From NCBI GenBank assembly GCA_041396585.1, contig JAWKYG010000012.1, forward strand, positions 62,001-126,000: a stretch of 64,000 nt of DNA. The letters are read 5' to 3'. Both the position numbers and the translations under genes were made by a program. Below are positions 1 to 8,937 of this stretch, piece by piece. The DNA is from JAUIAI01 sp041396585. Lineage in GTDB: Bacteria; Pseudomonadota; Gammaproteobacteria; Burkholderiales; Burkholderiaceae_E. Numbering within the stretch: position 1 is the first letter of the stretch; each line of letters opens with the position of its first letter. Under the pieces are notes generated by a model, which was not told the DNA's origin, searched no databases, and saw nothing but the letters and a program-made list of their open reading frames with translations.

Positions 1-613
1 TGAACGGGATCAGCACCAGCACCCCACCCATGGTGATCGCGGTCAGGCGCGCGAACGGGCCCAGGCAACTGGGCTGACGGCGCAGCAGGATCGAATAGGC
101 GGTCCAGCACAGGACGGCTGTGAGAATCCACAGGTCACCGACCGTGAAGCGCACAGCGAGCAGATTCTGCAAGGAGCCCTTGACGATGATCAGCACCATG
201 CCGGTGGCGGCCAGCGCCACGCCGATCTTCTGCGCGCCGGAGAGCCGGTCGCCGAACATGCGGGCCGAGATCGCCGCGATCATGACCGGTGCCATCGCGT
301 AGATCAGGCCGATATTGGCCGCGCTCGTGGTGCGCCCGCCGATGTAGACGAAGGCCCCGCAGATCCACATGCCAAGCGCCCCGAGCACCACCAGATCGGG
401 GATCTCGTCGCGCCAGCGCGGCCAGTTGCGACGCAGCTCGCCGGCCGCGATCGGCAGCATCAGCAACAAGGCGAACGCCCAGCGTAACAGCGCCAGCAGG
501 TGCGGCTCGATCACCCCGGGCGCCATCCTGGCGACCAGATAGTTGGCCGACCACAGGGCCGGCGCGATGAACAGCAGGGCGACCGCCCAGCGGTGTCGAA
601 GGTCAGTGGACAT
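1..613 (-). CDS. EamA/DMT-family membrane transporter (3' end outside window)
   Basis: The reading frame opens at ATG 611-613 and runs without a stop to base 1, so the C-terminus lies beyond the window. It begins MSTDLRHRWAVALLFIAPAL and about 204 residues are visible. They contain repeated hydrophobic helices and the pattern of the first EamA repeat plus part of the second: WSANYLVARMAPG, LLRWAFALLLMLP and IGLIYAMAPVMIA. Proteins of this drug/metabolite transporter superfamily have about ten helices in two EamA repeats and export small metabolites. The substrate cannot be told. It lies 20 bp downstream of the enoyl-CoA hydratase gene on the same strand and may be co-transcribed with it. Confidence 0.85.
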   Translation of the reverse strand, partial: MSTDLRHRWAVALLFIAPALWSANYLVARMAPGVIEPHLLALLRWAFALLLMLPIAAGELRRNWPRWRDEIPDLVVLGALGMWICGAFVYIGGRTTSAANIGLIYAMAPVMIAAISARMFGDRLSGAQKIGVALAATGMVLIIVKGSLQNLLAVRFTVGDLWILTAVLCWTAYSILLRRQPSCLGPFARLTAITMGGVLVLIPF

Positions 614-633
614 AATGCGGCGCTTTACCGGCT

Positions 634-1434
634 TCAGTCGGCCTTGGGAACCCAGGCGGGTTTGCGCTTCTCGAAGAATGCACTGATACCCTCCTGGGCC
701 TCGTCGGAGGTGCGTGCCGCGCCGATACGCTCGGCGGTCATTGTGGTGAGTGCGTCATCGATCGGTCTGCCCACCACATCGCGGATCAGGCGCTTGGTTT
801 CTCCGAGCGCGCCGGGGCTGCCAAGCAACAGCTGTTCGACCAGAGCATCCACGGTGGCATCGAGGTCGTCACGCGGCACCGACTCGTGCACCAGGCCAAG
901 CCTGTGGGCCATCGGGGCCTGAAAAACCTCGGCGGTCAGCATCAGCCGGCGCGCATTGCGCTCGCCGATCGCCTTGATGACATAGGGGCTGATCATCGCC
1001 GGCAGCAGACCGAGCTTGACCTCGGACAGGCAGAAGCGGGTTTCCTCGCTGGCGATCGCGATATCGCAGGCACCGACCAGACCCATCGCCCCGGCGAAGG
1101 CCGAGCCGTGAACCCGCGCGATCGTGGGCTTGGGGCTTTCATAGAGGGCGCGCATCGCGTGGGCGAGGCCGCCGGCATCCTTGCTGGATTCATCGGCGCT
1201 CATCTGGCGACCGGTCTTCATCCAGTTCAGGTCGGCGCCGGAGCAGAAAGCCTGGCCGCGCCCGGCGAGCTTGATCACGCGAACCGAGGCATCGGCGATG
1301 GCCGCATCGATCGCGTCGTTCATCTCTGCGATCAGCACATCGTTCATGGCATTGCGACGCTCGGGCCGGTTCAACCAGATGGTTCGCACGCCACGTGCGT
1401 TGTCGATTTCAAGCGCTTCGTATCCCATGCTCAT
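634..1434 (-). CDS. Enoyl-CoA hydratase/isomerase family protein, methylglutaconyl-CoA hydratase-like
   Basis: A 266-residue crotonase-fold protein of normal family length. The CoA-binding and oxyanion-hole segments are visible: WLNRPERRNAMN near residue 20, FCSGADLNWMK near 62-72, and AFAGAMGLVGACDIAIAS near 110-128. The GADLNWM signature is typical of 3-methylglutaconyl-CoA hydratase (LiuC/AtuE type), so a role in leucine or isoprenoid degradation is likely, though the family is broad. Two ATGs lie six bases apart at the start (MSM). The same strand carries an acyl-CoA dehydrogenase and an SDR upstream, which supports an acyl-CoA catabolic operon. A degenerate sensor-like gene separates it from the dehydrogenase. 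Confidence 0.85.
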   Translation of the reverse strand: MSMGYEALEIDNARGVRTIWLNRPERRNAMNDVLIAEMNDAIDAAIADASVRVIKLAGRGQAFCSGADLNWMKTGRQMSADESSKDAGGLAHAMRALYESPKPTIARVHGSAFAGAMGLVGACDIAIASEETRFCLSEVKLGLLPAMISPYVIKAIGERNARRLMLTAEVFQAPMAHRLGLVHESVPRDDLDATVDALVEQLLLGSPGALGETKRLIRDVVGRPIDDALTTMTAERIGAARTSDEAQEGISAFFEKRKPAWVPKAD

Positions 1435-1522
1435 CCCGCCCGCAAATCGGACGATTATCCCGCATGTGGGGCCGATTCGAAACGCATCTGGTCCCGCCTC
1501 CCGGCAACGGCGGGGCGATGGC

Positions 1523-2808
1523 TCAGGACAGGGTGTCGATCACGCGGGCGTCAGCCTTTCCGGCCTGCATCATCATGGTTTCGACCAGTGCCAGCAACTC
1601 GGCGCTCAGGAAGGGTTTCTCGAGGGTTCGTACGCCCTTTTCATTGCGCAGCGGATGGTCGGGGCCAATGGTCATGCCGGACATGCCGATCACCGGCATT
1701 TGCGGCCGCGATTCGCGAATGGCCCGCAGACAGGCCTCGCCGGTCATGTCTGGAAGGTTCATATCCAGCAGAACCAGTGACACGGGCTCGCGTGCCAGTA
1801 TCTGCAGTGCCTCACCGGCGCGGTCTGCGGTCAGCACCTCGTAGCCGGCGGATTCGAGCACGCGCACGATCGAGAAGCGGACCAGGCGTTCGTCATCGAC
1901 GACCAGGATCGGCAGCCCGTGGTCTTCGCGCCTGGGCGTGGCGGCCGCGCGCTGCGCACCCTGGGGCAGCAGCATGTGCAGGCGTACCCCGAGCCCGATC
2001 GGCTCTGCCCAGAGACGCCCATCGTGCGCGGCGATCACGCCGTCGGCTACTGCCCAGGCAAGCCCGAAATGGAGCCCGGTCCGCGCCGGCGTGACCAGCG
2101 GTTCGAATGCCAGGGCGGAATCGTCCGCGCGACCGGATGCGGCCCGGCCGGGCCCGGAGCCGGGCGCCCGATCGGAGATCATCACGTGCACGATCTCGCC
2201 GGCGGACAGACCGAGCCGGGCGGCGGAGATCTCACCGAGACGGTGCTGACACGCGTGCAGATCGACCGCGCCGACCGAGCCGGCAACATGGCCGGCTTCA
2301 TCGAGCAACAGATCGAGCGCGTATTCGAGCAGGCGCGCATCGGCCTCGATCTTCATCCCCGGGGGCGCGCAACTCACTTGAAGCCCGGACCCTTCGGCCA
2401 GGCGCGCACTGTGCCTGACATGCAGGCGCTCGAACAAGGTCTCGAGCGCAAAGATGGCCAGGCGTGGGCGCAGCCTCCGACCGAATGCACGCAGATGATT
2501 GGTCAGGGCTTCGGCATGATCATGAGCCTTGGCAATCTCGAGCCAGGCCGGGTCTTCGGCGTTGGCCGAACGCGCGCGAAGCATGTCCGTGTGCAGCGCA
2601 AGCGGTACAACACGTCATCCAGCAGATCGACCAGGCCGGCGGAAAAGTCGCGCATCGCCTGCAGCCGCCCGCGTGCCAGAGGCTGGCGCGAATGCGTGTC
2701 GGCACGTGCCAGTTCGAGCACCCGTTCCAGCAGCCGGTTTTGGTCACCGCTCTGTGCTGAGGGCGGCTCGTTGCCGCCCGGGGCCCGTCTGTCGGTGCTG
2801 TCCGGCAT
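1523..2808 (-). pseudogene. Degenerate histidine-kinase-like protein fused to a C-terminal receiver domain (frameshifted)
   Basis: ATG 2806-2808 opens MPDSTDRRAPGG, but the frame breaks near 2606. Adding one base there restores LLDDVLYRLRLHTDMLRARS and joins the two halves into about 429 residues. The N-terminal half resembles an NtrB-like kinase, but the expected AHDFNNL box reads GLVDLLDDVL with no phospho-acceptor His, the N-box Asn is Asp (LLLDEAGH), and the G-boxes are poor. The C-terminal receiver looks intact: ILVVDDERLVR, phospho-acceptor Asp in LVLLDMNLPD, and Lys in LEKPF. It probably acts as a phospho-receiver with a pseudokinase dimerisation module. It starts 8 bp after the acyl-CoA dehydrogenase gene, so it is probably in that operon. 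The frameshift may be a sequencing error. Confidence 0.65.
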
Positions 2809-2816
2809 GACGCGCC

Positions 2817-3947
2817 TCAGGCCAGCGCGCGGCCGATCAGCATTCGTTGCACGTCGCTCGTGCCCTCGTAGATCTGGCACACACGGACGTCGCGATAGAT
2901 GCGCTCAACCGGGAAGTCGTTGACATAGCCATAGCCGCCGTGGATCTGGATCGCGTCCGAGCAGATGCGCTCGGCGGCTTCGCTGGCAAACAGTTTGGCC
3001 ATGGCCGCTTCTGTCAGGCTGGGCTGGCCGGCATCGCGCAGACTGGCCGCATGCCAGACCAGCTGTCTGGCCGCCTCCAGGCGGGTGGCCATATCGGCCA
3101 GACGGAACTGCACCGCCTGATGCTCGAAAATCGGCTTGCCGAAGGCCTGGCGTTCATGCGCGTAGGCACGCGCGGCATCGAAGGCGGCCCTGGCCATGCC
3201 GACAGATTGCGCGGCGATGCCGATGCGCCCGCCCTCGAGCCCTGAGAGGGCGATCTTCAGTCCCTGGCCCTCCTCGCCGATCAGATGGCTCGCGGGAATG
3301 CGGCAGTCCACGAAACGGATCTGCGCCGTGTCCGACGCATGCTGGCCGAGTTTGCTCTCCAGGCGCGCCACCTCGTACCCCGGCGTGGAGGTCGGCACGA
3401 TGAACGCACTGATGCCGCGCTTGCCGAGTTCCGGATCGGTGACCGCCATCACGATCGCCATGTCCGCATGTTTGCCCGAGGTGATGAACTGCTTCACGCC
3501 GTTCAGAACATAGGCATCGCCCTCCCGACGGGCACGCGTCTTCAGGCCGGAGGCTTCCGATCCGACATGGGGCTCGGTGAGGCAGAACGCGCCAAGCATC
3601 GCGCCGCCGGCCAGGGGGCGTAACCACTCCCGATGCTGCTCGGCATTGCCCCAGCGCTGCAGAATCGCGCACACCGGGCAGTTGTTGACCGAGATGATCG
3701 TCGAGGTGGCGCCGTCACCGGCGGCGATCTCTTCCAGGATCAGCGCCTGACTGACGGTATCCAGACCGGCACCTCCGAGGGATTCGGGCACGGTGATGCC
3801 GAAGCAGCCGAGTTCGGCCAGGCCACGCAAGGCCTCGCGTGGAAACCGGTGGTCACGATCCCAGTCCGCGGCATGGGGCGCGATCTCGGCGCTCACGAAG
3901 GCCCTGACCGCATCGCGAATCATTCTCTGGTCATCATTGAGCAACAT
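2817..3947 (-). CDS. Acyl-CoA dehydrogenase (short/branched-chain type)
   Basis: From the ATG at 3945-3947 (MLLNDDQRMIRDAVRAFV) this is a 376-residue flavoprotein, the usual length for short- and branched-chain acyl-CoA dehydrogenases. An in-frame start further upstream would overlap the SDR gene, and the chosen start has GGAG about 8 bases ahead of it. FAD/substrate motifs are FCLTEPHVGSEASG and FITSGKHAD in the middle, then QIHGGYGYVNDFPVERIYRD and the C-terminal IYEGTSDVQR. The last holds the glutamate expected to abstract the alpha proton. It would oxidise an acyl-CoA to the 2-enoyl-CoA and pass electrons to ETF. The hydratase two genes downstream could take the product. Confidence 0.9.
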   Translation of the reverse strand: MLLNDDQRMIRDAVRAFVSAEIAPHAADWDRDHRFPREALRGLAELGCFGITVPESLGGAGLDTVSQALILEEIAAGDGATSTIISVNNCPVCAILQRWGNAEQHREWLRPLAGGAMLGAFCLTEPHVGSEASGLKTRARREGDAYVLNGVKQFITSGKHADMAIVMAVTDPELGKRGISAFIVPTSTPGYEVARLESKLGQHASDTAQIRFVDCRIPASHLIGEEGQGLKIALSGLEGGRIGIAAQSVGMARAAFDAARAYAHERQAFGKPIFEHQAVQFRLADMATRLEAARQLVWHAASLRDAGQPSLTEAAMAKLFASEAAERICSDAIQIHGGYGYVNDFPVERIYRDVRVCQIYEGTSDVQRMLIGRALA

Positions 3948-3966
3948 GAGGGTCTCCGCGGGCCGA

Positions 3967-4641
3967 TCACCAGGGCAGGCTCTGGCCTCGATAGTCATAG
4001 AAGCCGCCGCTCTCACAGGACGGATCGGCGATCACCGCACGCAGGCCCTCGACGCTGGTCTCGACGGCGAGCTCGGCGTTGGGGCCGCCCATATCGGTTC
4101 GCACCCAGCCCGGATGCAGGCTGAGCACGCGCACGCCCTGATCGCCGTACTGCGCATGAGCCAGGCGCGCCACCATGTTCACCGCGGCTTTCGAGATCCG
4201 ATACAACGCACCGAAATTGGCATGGGTTTCAGTGATCGAGCCCATCTTGCTGGACACGAACGCCAGTGTGCCACGCTGAGGGACCAGCAGCGGCGCGATC
4301 AAGGGCACGAGTCGCATGGCGCCCAGCACATTGGTGCGCATGACCTGGTCGAACTCGGCATCGGCCGGGCCCTGGCCGAGCGCACTGTCACGCGGGCCGT
4401 AGACGCCGGCATTGATGATCGCCACATCGATGCGTTCGTCGTCGAGTTGCCAACCGATTCCGGCCAGATCCTCGGGTTTGTCGACATCGAGACGCAGGGT
4501 GTGCGCGCCCGCGGAACGCAGCATCTGCCGATCGGGCTCGCTGCGATGGGTACCGAAAACCTGCCAGCCGTCGCCGACATACTGACGCACACATTCGAGG
4601 CCGATGCCCCGCGAGGCGCCGATGATCAGCGCGGTGCTCAT
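3967..4641 (-). CDS. Short-chain dehydrogenase/reductase (SDR) family protein
   Basis: A 224-residue single-domain Rossmann protein. The nucleotide-binding motif GASRGIG is at residues 8-14, followed by the acidic LDVD segment, the INAG motif (near 95-98), the catalytic serine in FVSSKMGS, and the YRISK pair (YxxxK). The C-terminus has the HPGWVRTDMGG segment typical of classical SDRs. It is slightly short for a classical SDR and resembles the C-factor/YciK-like subgroup. It lies 19 bp upstream of the acyl-CoA dehydrogenase gene on the same strand, so it is probably in the same transcript. The substrate is unknown. Confidence 0.88.
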   Translation of the reverse strand: MSTALIIGASRGIGLECVRQYVGDGWQVFGTHRSEPDRQMLRSAGAHTLRLDVDKPEDLAGIGWQLDDERIDVAIINAGVYGPRDSALGQGPADAEFDQVMRTNVLGAMRLVPLIAPLLVPQRGTLAFVSSKMGSITETHANFGALYRISKAAVNMVARLAHAQYGDQGVRVLSLHPGWVRTDMGGPNAELAVETSVEGLRAVIADPSCESGGFYDYRGQSLPW

Positions 4642-4733
4642 GGCGCGGGCCTACCCGTGAACCGGGCGGTGACGATAGGGGAGATCTGTCTGGATGTCAT
4701 GGATGCTTCGAACGACCGGGGTGGACGGTTTGC

Positions 4734-6509
4734 TCAGTTGCCGTGAGTCTGGGGCTGAAAGCGGTAACGGCGTGGATACGGGAAGACATCATCGAGTTCG
4801 CCCGCGCGCACGCGTCTTTGGCGGTCCTGCCAGTAGGCGGGATCGAACAACTCGGCATGATGAGCCATGAAATGCTTGCGAATGTCTGAATGTCCGAGCA
4901 GGAAGGTTTCGAATTCCTCCGGAAACACGTCGGTGGGGCCAACCGAATACCAGGGCTCGCTGGCCATCTCGTCTTCCGGGGTGCGCGGCGGCGGCACGCG
5001 TCGGAAATTGCAGTCGGTCAGGTAGGCGACCTCGTCATAGTCGTAGAACACCACCCGTCCCTGGCGGGTCACGCCGAAGTTCTTGTAGAGCATGTCGCCG
5101 GGGAAGATGTTTGCCGCCACCATGTCCTTGATCGCCTGGCCGTACTCCCGGATCGCGCGTTCGCGCTCGGTGGCATCCACGCGCTCCAGATGGATGTTCA
5201 GCGGCGTCATGCGTCGCTCGATGTACATGTGGCTGATCGCCAGGCTGTCACCGTCACGCTCGATCAGTGATGGTGCGGTCTTCTCCAGTTCCTCGATCAG
5301 TTCTGGCGACAGCCGCTGCAACGGAAAGCGAACATCGGAGTACTCCCAGGTATCGGCCATGCGTCCGACGCGGTCGTGCACCTTGACCAGCTGGTACTGG
5401 CTCTGAATGAATTCGCGCGAGATGTCCTTGCCGCGCACATCCTTGATGATCTTGAACACATACGGAAACGAAGGCAGTGTGAACACACCCATCACCAGGC
5501 CCTTGATGCCCGGCGCGATCACGAACTGGTCATGCGAATGGGCAAGATGGTGGAGAAGGTCGCGGTAGAACAGGGTCTTGCCCTGCTTTTGCAGGCCGAG
5601 CATCGTATAGAACTCGGCATCGGGCTTGTTCGGGATCAATGAGCGCAGGAAGCGCACATAGGCGCTGGGCACTTCCATGTCCACCATGAAGTACGCACGC
5701 GAAAAATTGAACAAGGACTCCATCAACTCGCTGCCGAACAGCGCCGCGTCGATATGGATCCTGCCCTGGGCATCGCGCAGGATCGGCAGCGCGAACGGCG
5801 TGATCTCGGCATCATTGATCAACCGGCCCAGCACATAGGCACCCTTGTTGCGAAAGAACAGGTTCGACAACACCTGGATCTGACAGTCGGGAGCCGGCGC
5901 GAACTTGGACGGGAAATGCCGGCGCGCCGCATCCAGGAGTTGATCGATGTCGTGCTCGATATCGATGAACGGGCAGGCGATGCCGAAGTCGGCCAGCATC
6001 TGGCGCACCGCCTCGCGCCATGAACTGGCCAGCGGGTAGTAGCTGCGATATGCCGAGGGCTTGGCGTCCAGATGGTCGGTGGCCACCGCCGGTCGCACGA
6101 AGATGAAGTCGTTGTTGAAATAGGTGCGGTGCAGAATCTTGCAGCACACCGAATTGAAGAAGGTCTCGGCCAGCTCGGGCTGATTGGCGCGTGCCAGCAG
6201 GCTCACGTAGTAGCGCTTGACCTTTGGCCAGATCCGCTCACTTTGCGCCTGCTCGGCGTATTCGCTCTGCAGATGCTCCACCGCTTCGCGGACACGCTGG
6301 TCATAGAACGCGATTCGCTCGCTGGCCAGTCGTCGGATGCCATGAAAGTCACCCACCTCGAAGCGCGACTTGGCCCGCTGTGCGTGATAGCGGAACAAGG
6401 CATAGTGCTTGTCGAAACCGGCGAGGATGGTCGCCGCGATCTCGGCCGCAACATCGCCCGAGCGTGCGCCCGCCTTGTTGCGCGCCGAGGCGATAGCTGA
6501 CTCGGGCAT
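4734..6509 (-). CDS. aceK: Isocitrate dehydrogenase kinase/phosphatase AceK
   Basis: A 591-residue protein matching AceK over its full length. N-terminal IAATILAGFDKHYALFRYH corresponds to the start of the regulatory domain. The central APGIKGLVMGVFTLPSFPYV and FKIIKD segments form the ATP-binding part of the unusual kinase fold, and the C-terminal part has VVFYDYDEVAYLTDCNFRRV. AceK phosphorylates and dephosphorylates isocitrate dehydrogenase and so sets the split between the TCA cycle and the glyoxylate bypass. It usually matters during growth on acetate or fatty acids, which fits the acyl-CoA genes just downstream on the same strand. The neighbouring aceA/aceB genes are not in the window. 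Confidence 0.96.
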   Translation of the reverse strand: MPESAIASARNKAGARSGDVAAEIAATILAGFDKHYALFRYHAQRAKSRFEVGDFHGIRRLASERIAFYDQRVREAVEHLQSEYAEQAQSERIWPKVKRYYVSLLARANQPELAETFFNSVCCKILHRTYFNNDFIFVRPAVATDHLDAKPSAYRSYYPLASSWREAVRQMLADFGIACPFIDIEHDIDQLLDAARRHFPSKFAPAPDCQIQVLSNLFFRNKGAYVLGRLINDAEITPFALPILRDAQGRIHIDAALFGSELMESLFNFSRAYFMVDMEVPSAYVRFLRSLIPNKPDAEFYTMLGLQKQGKTLFYRDLLHHLAHSHDQFVIAPGIKGLVMGVFTLPSFPYVFKIIKDVRGKDISREFIQSQYQLVKVHDRVGRMADTWEYSDVRFPLQRLSPELIEELEKTAPSLIERDGDSLAISHMYIERRMTPLNIHLERVDATERERAIREYGQAIKDMVAANIFPGDMLYKNFGVTRQGRVVFYDYDEVAYLTDCNFRRVPPPRTPEDEMASEPWYSVGPTDVFPEEFETFLLGHSDIRKHFMAHHAELFDPAYWQDRQRRVRAGELDDVFPYPRRYRFQPQTHGN

Positions 6510-6918
6510 GTCGATCAGATTGGTGAAAGGGGGCGCGCGTCGCCCCGGAATGATCTCGGATGTTGCGCGAAGCCGCCCGGCTGGCGCTTGTCTTGTGTCA
6601 CGAACAGGAGCGAATCCATCGCCGACCGGCCGAAACCCCGCGTGGATCGGGGCTTGGGCGCAGACACCGCGCCTGCTTGCCGGCGGCTGCGACGTGCGCC
6701 GGCGACCGGGTGACGGACTTGCTCGTCGGGCGGGCCGCGCCGTCTAACCCCTGAGTATAGCCTCCCGCATTGGGGGTAATGCCCGCGTTTGAGCCTCATT
6801 AGCAATTCGGTCTGCCCCGGATAGGGCATACTTGCTGCGTCCCAGGCTATCAAGCGCGGGGTCGGCCGTGTCCGGGGGGGCCGCCACCACAGCCCGATTT
6901 TGTTCGCGTTTCGGATCG
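6510..6918. other. Non-coding region between aceK and a divergent acetyltransferase gene
   Basis: About 409 bp with no convincing gene. Open frames exist on both strands but show no family features and mostly reflect high GC. The first half is very GC-rich. The part from about 6745 to 6830 is more AT-rich and should hold the divergent promoters. On the minus strand TATACT occurs at 6754-6759 as a candidate -10 for aceK, leaving a leader of about 240 bases. I see no strong hairpin or riboswitch pattern in that leader. Confidence 0.5.
6754..6759 (-). promoter_or_regulatory. Candidate -10 element upstream of aceK
   Basis: TATACT read on the minus strand matches five of six bases of the sigma-70 -10 consensus. 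The -35 position 17 bases upstream is poor, so the call rests on the -10 hexamer and on the local drop in GC between the two divergent genes. Confidence 0.3.
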
Positions 6919-7404
6919 ATGCACGTCGTCAGTCAAGTCACGATACGAAAGGCACGTCAGTCGGACGTGCGCCGTCTGCTGGAGATCGTTCAGCAGATGA
7001 CCGATCTCATGCCCGCCAATGTCGAGCGCGGATTCTTCAACCGTGCCGACGGCCGCGCCCTGGTTCAGTTTCTGATCGAGAAGGGCCAGGTACTGGTGGC
7101 GGTGCGTGACGAGCAGCCGATCGGTTTCTGCCAGTTCGCCTATGAGCGCGCACCGGTCTATCAGTCGGCCGATCAGGCCGTGGTTCTGAAAGCCGTCTAT
7201 GTCGTGCCGGCGGAGCGCGGCGCGGGCTACGGACGTGGGCTGATCGCGCATTTCCTGGCCGAGGCCCAGCGTCGTGGCGTGCAGCGGGTGCTGGCCACGG
7301 TCTGCGCATCCGATGTGCTCGATCGCTCGCTGATCCGTAGTGGCTTCGTCGAACGGCGTCGCGAATACCAGCTTCTCCAGCCCGCCCGAGCGTCTTCGGA
7401 CTGA
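6919..7404 (+). CDS. GNAT-family N-acetyltransferase
   Basis: About 161 residues from ATG 6919 (MHVVSQVTIRKARQSD). A start 87 bases upstream is possible but adds only low-complexity residues. The protein shows the GNAT order: the N-terminal beta strand VTIRKARQSDVRRLLEIV, the central strand AVVLKAVYVVPAERGAGYGRGLIAHFLAEA with the acetyl-CoA pyrophosphate loop (R/Q-x-x-G-x-G/A as RGAGYG), and the C-terminal LIRSGFVERRREYQLL. Such proteins acetylate small molecules or protein N-termini. The acceptor is unknown. It stands alone on the plus strand, divergent from aceK. Confidence 0.85.
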   Translation: MHVVSQVTIRKARQSDVRRLLEIVQQMTDLMPANVERGFFNRADGRALVQFLIEKGQVLVAVRDEQPIGFCQFAYERAPVYQSADQAVVLKAVYVVPAERGAGYGRGLIAHFLAEAQRRGVQRVLATVCASDVLDRSLIRSGFVERRREYQLLQPARASSD

Positions 7405-7539
7405 CCCGCCGCGCGTCGCGGCATGCGTGCGCGGCGCTACACTGATGTCTGGCCATCTCGGTGCGAACACCCGTTCGCTCCGAGCGTGCGCTTCGGTGCG
7501 CGACGCGCTTCTACGGCATTCACGACCCGCGGAGGAATC

Positions 7540-8919
7540 ATGTCGAATCGTCAACCGTCCGATCTGTCGCCGGCGGCGCCGGGTTTCGCCGATCGCCTCG
7601 CGCGCGCCCGGCTGTCCAGGCGCGATCTGCTGTGGCTGGTGGGCGTGACCAGCGGCTCGGCGGCAATCGCCAGTCTGCAGGGCTGCGCCAAGTCGCCCGT
7701 CACCGGCGAGACCATTCTCGTGGGGATGAGCGAGGAGCAGGAGCGGCGTGTCGATCAGGAGGTCGCCCCGCATCAGTTCTCGCAGGATTTCGGCGCGGTG
7801 CAGGCCGATTCGGTCAATCGCTATGTCAGTGAGGTCGGCGCGCGCATGAGCGCCAATACCCATCGGCCGAACATGCCCTACAACTATCGCGTGCTCAATG
7901 CCAATTACGTGAATGCCTACACGTTTCCGGGTGGCGCGATGGGAGTCACGCGCGGCATCATGCTCGATCTGAAGGACGAAGCCCAGCTTTCCGCGCTGCT
8001 CGGCCATGAGATGGGGCATGTCAATGCCCGCCATGCGGCGCAGCGACAGGGCGCCGCAATGGTCGCCCAGGTGGCAGTGGTCGGTGTCAATGTCGCGGCG
8101 CGCGAATCGCAGTGGGGGCAGCTGGTAGGCATCGCCAGCCAGGTGGGGGCCAGTGCCCTGCTATCGTCGTACTCGCGTGACAATGAGCGCGAGGCCGATG
8201 CGCTTGGCCAGGAGTACATGGTGCGCTCGGGCTATCCGGCCACCGGCATGACCGGCCTGCACCAGTTACTGCTGTCCAAGCATTCATCGGAGCCGAATCT
8301 GCTGCAGACGATGTTCTCCACCCATCCGATGCCGGCCGAACGCGCCGAGACCGCCCGTCGTCTGGCCGAAACCCGCTACAAGGCCAGTGTGTCGCGGCCC
8401 GCCAATCGCGAACGCTTCATGGACAACACGGCGCCGGTGCGTGCGCTTGCCCCGACGATCCGCGCCTGTCAGGAGGGGGAAAGTGCCGCCGCCAATAAGG
8501 CGCTGCCCGAGGCCGAGCAGCATTTCGCCACCGCACTCAAGCATCAGCGCGAGGACTACGCGGCCAATGTGCTGATGTCCAAGGTGCTGCTGGCCCAGAA
8601 CCGCCACGGCGATGCGCAGCGCTTTGCCGATGTCGCATCGCGCGTGTATCCGCAAGAGGCGCAGGCACAGAAGCTGGCGGGGGTCACGCGCCTGGCGCGC
8701 AAGGATTACGCCGGCGCCTATGCCCGTCTGAACAGCTTTGATCGCCTGTTGCCCGGCGACCCCGGTGTGTTGTTTCTCAAGGGGGTGGCGCTCGAGGGCA
8801 GTGGCGATCGCAATGGCGCCGCGCAGCACTACTACGACTATGCGAGCAAGGTGGGCGGCAACGGCAATGCGTCGCAGTACGCCATCAGCCGCCTGCGTGC
8901 CTGGGGCAAGATCCGCTGA
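7540..8919 (+). CDS. M48-family zinc metalloprotease lipoprotein with TPR-like C-terminus
   Basis: A 459-residue protein starting at ATG 7540 behind a clear GGAGG ribosome site. Residues 26-49 look like a twin-arginine lipoprotein signal: LSRRDLLWL, a hydrophobic stretch, then LQGC with Cys49 as the expected lipidation site. Zinc-binding HEMGH is at residues 156-160, and the third ligand is the Glu of NEREADALG. The C-terminal half (about 330-450) is alpha-helical and repetitive, as in BepA/YfgC-type periplasmic proteases whose TPR domain binds outer-membrane assembly substrates. It is therefore probably a periplasmic, membrane-anchored quality-control protease. Export by Tat rather than Sec is an inference from the RR motif. 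Confidence 0.9.
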   Translation: MSNRQPSDLSPAAPGFADRLARARLSRRDLLWLVGVTSGSAAIASLQGCAKSPVTGETILVGMSEEQERRVDQEVAPHQFSQDFGAVQADSVNRYVSEVGARMSANTHRPNMPYNYRVLNANYVNAYTFPGGAMGVTRGIMLDLKDEAQLSALLGHEMGHVNARHAAQRQGAAMVAQVAVVGVNVAARESQWGQLVGIASQVGASALLSSYSRDNEREADALGQEYMVRSGYPATGMTGLHQLLLSKHSSEPNLLQTMFSTHPMPAERAETARRLAETRYKASVSRPANRERFMDNTAPVRALAPTIRACQEGESAAANKALPEAEQHFATALKHQREDYAANVLMSKVLLAQNRHGDAQRFADVASRVYPQEAQAQKLAGVTRLARKDYAGAYARLNSFDRLLPGDPGVLFLKGVALEGSGDRNGAAQHYYDYASKVGGNGNASQYAISRLRAWGKIR

Positions 8920-8937
8920 AGTCTGCCGGCGGGGAGC

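Noticed and set aside
4300..4640. Short minus-strand ORFs within the SDR gene in other frames
   Set aside because: They contain no start with a ribosome site and duplicate the SDR coordinates.
6832..6918. An earlier start for the GNAT gene at 6832
   Set aside because: The added 29 residues are Ala/Ser/Arg-rich with no GNAT homology. The fold begins at VTIRKARQSD.
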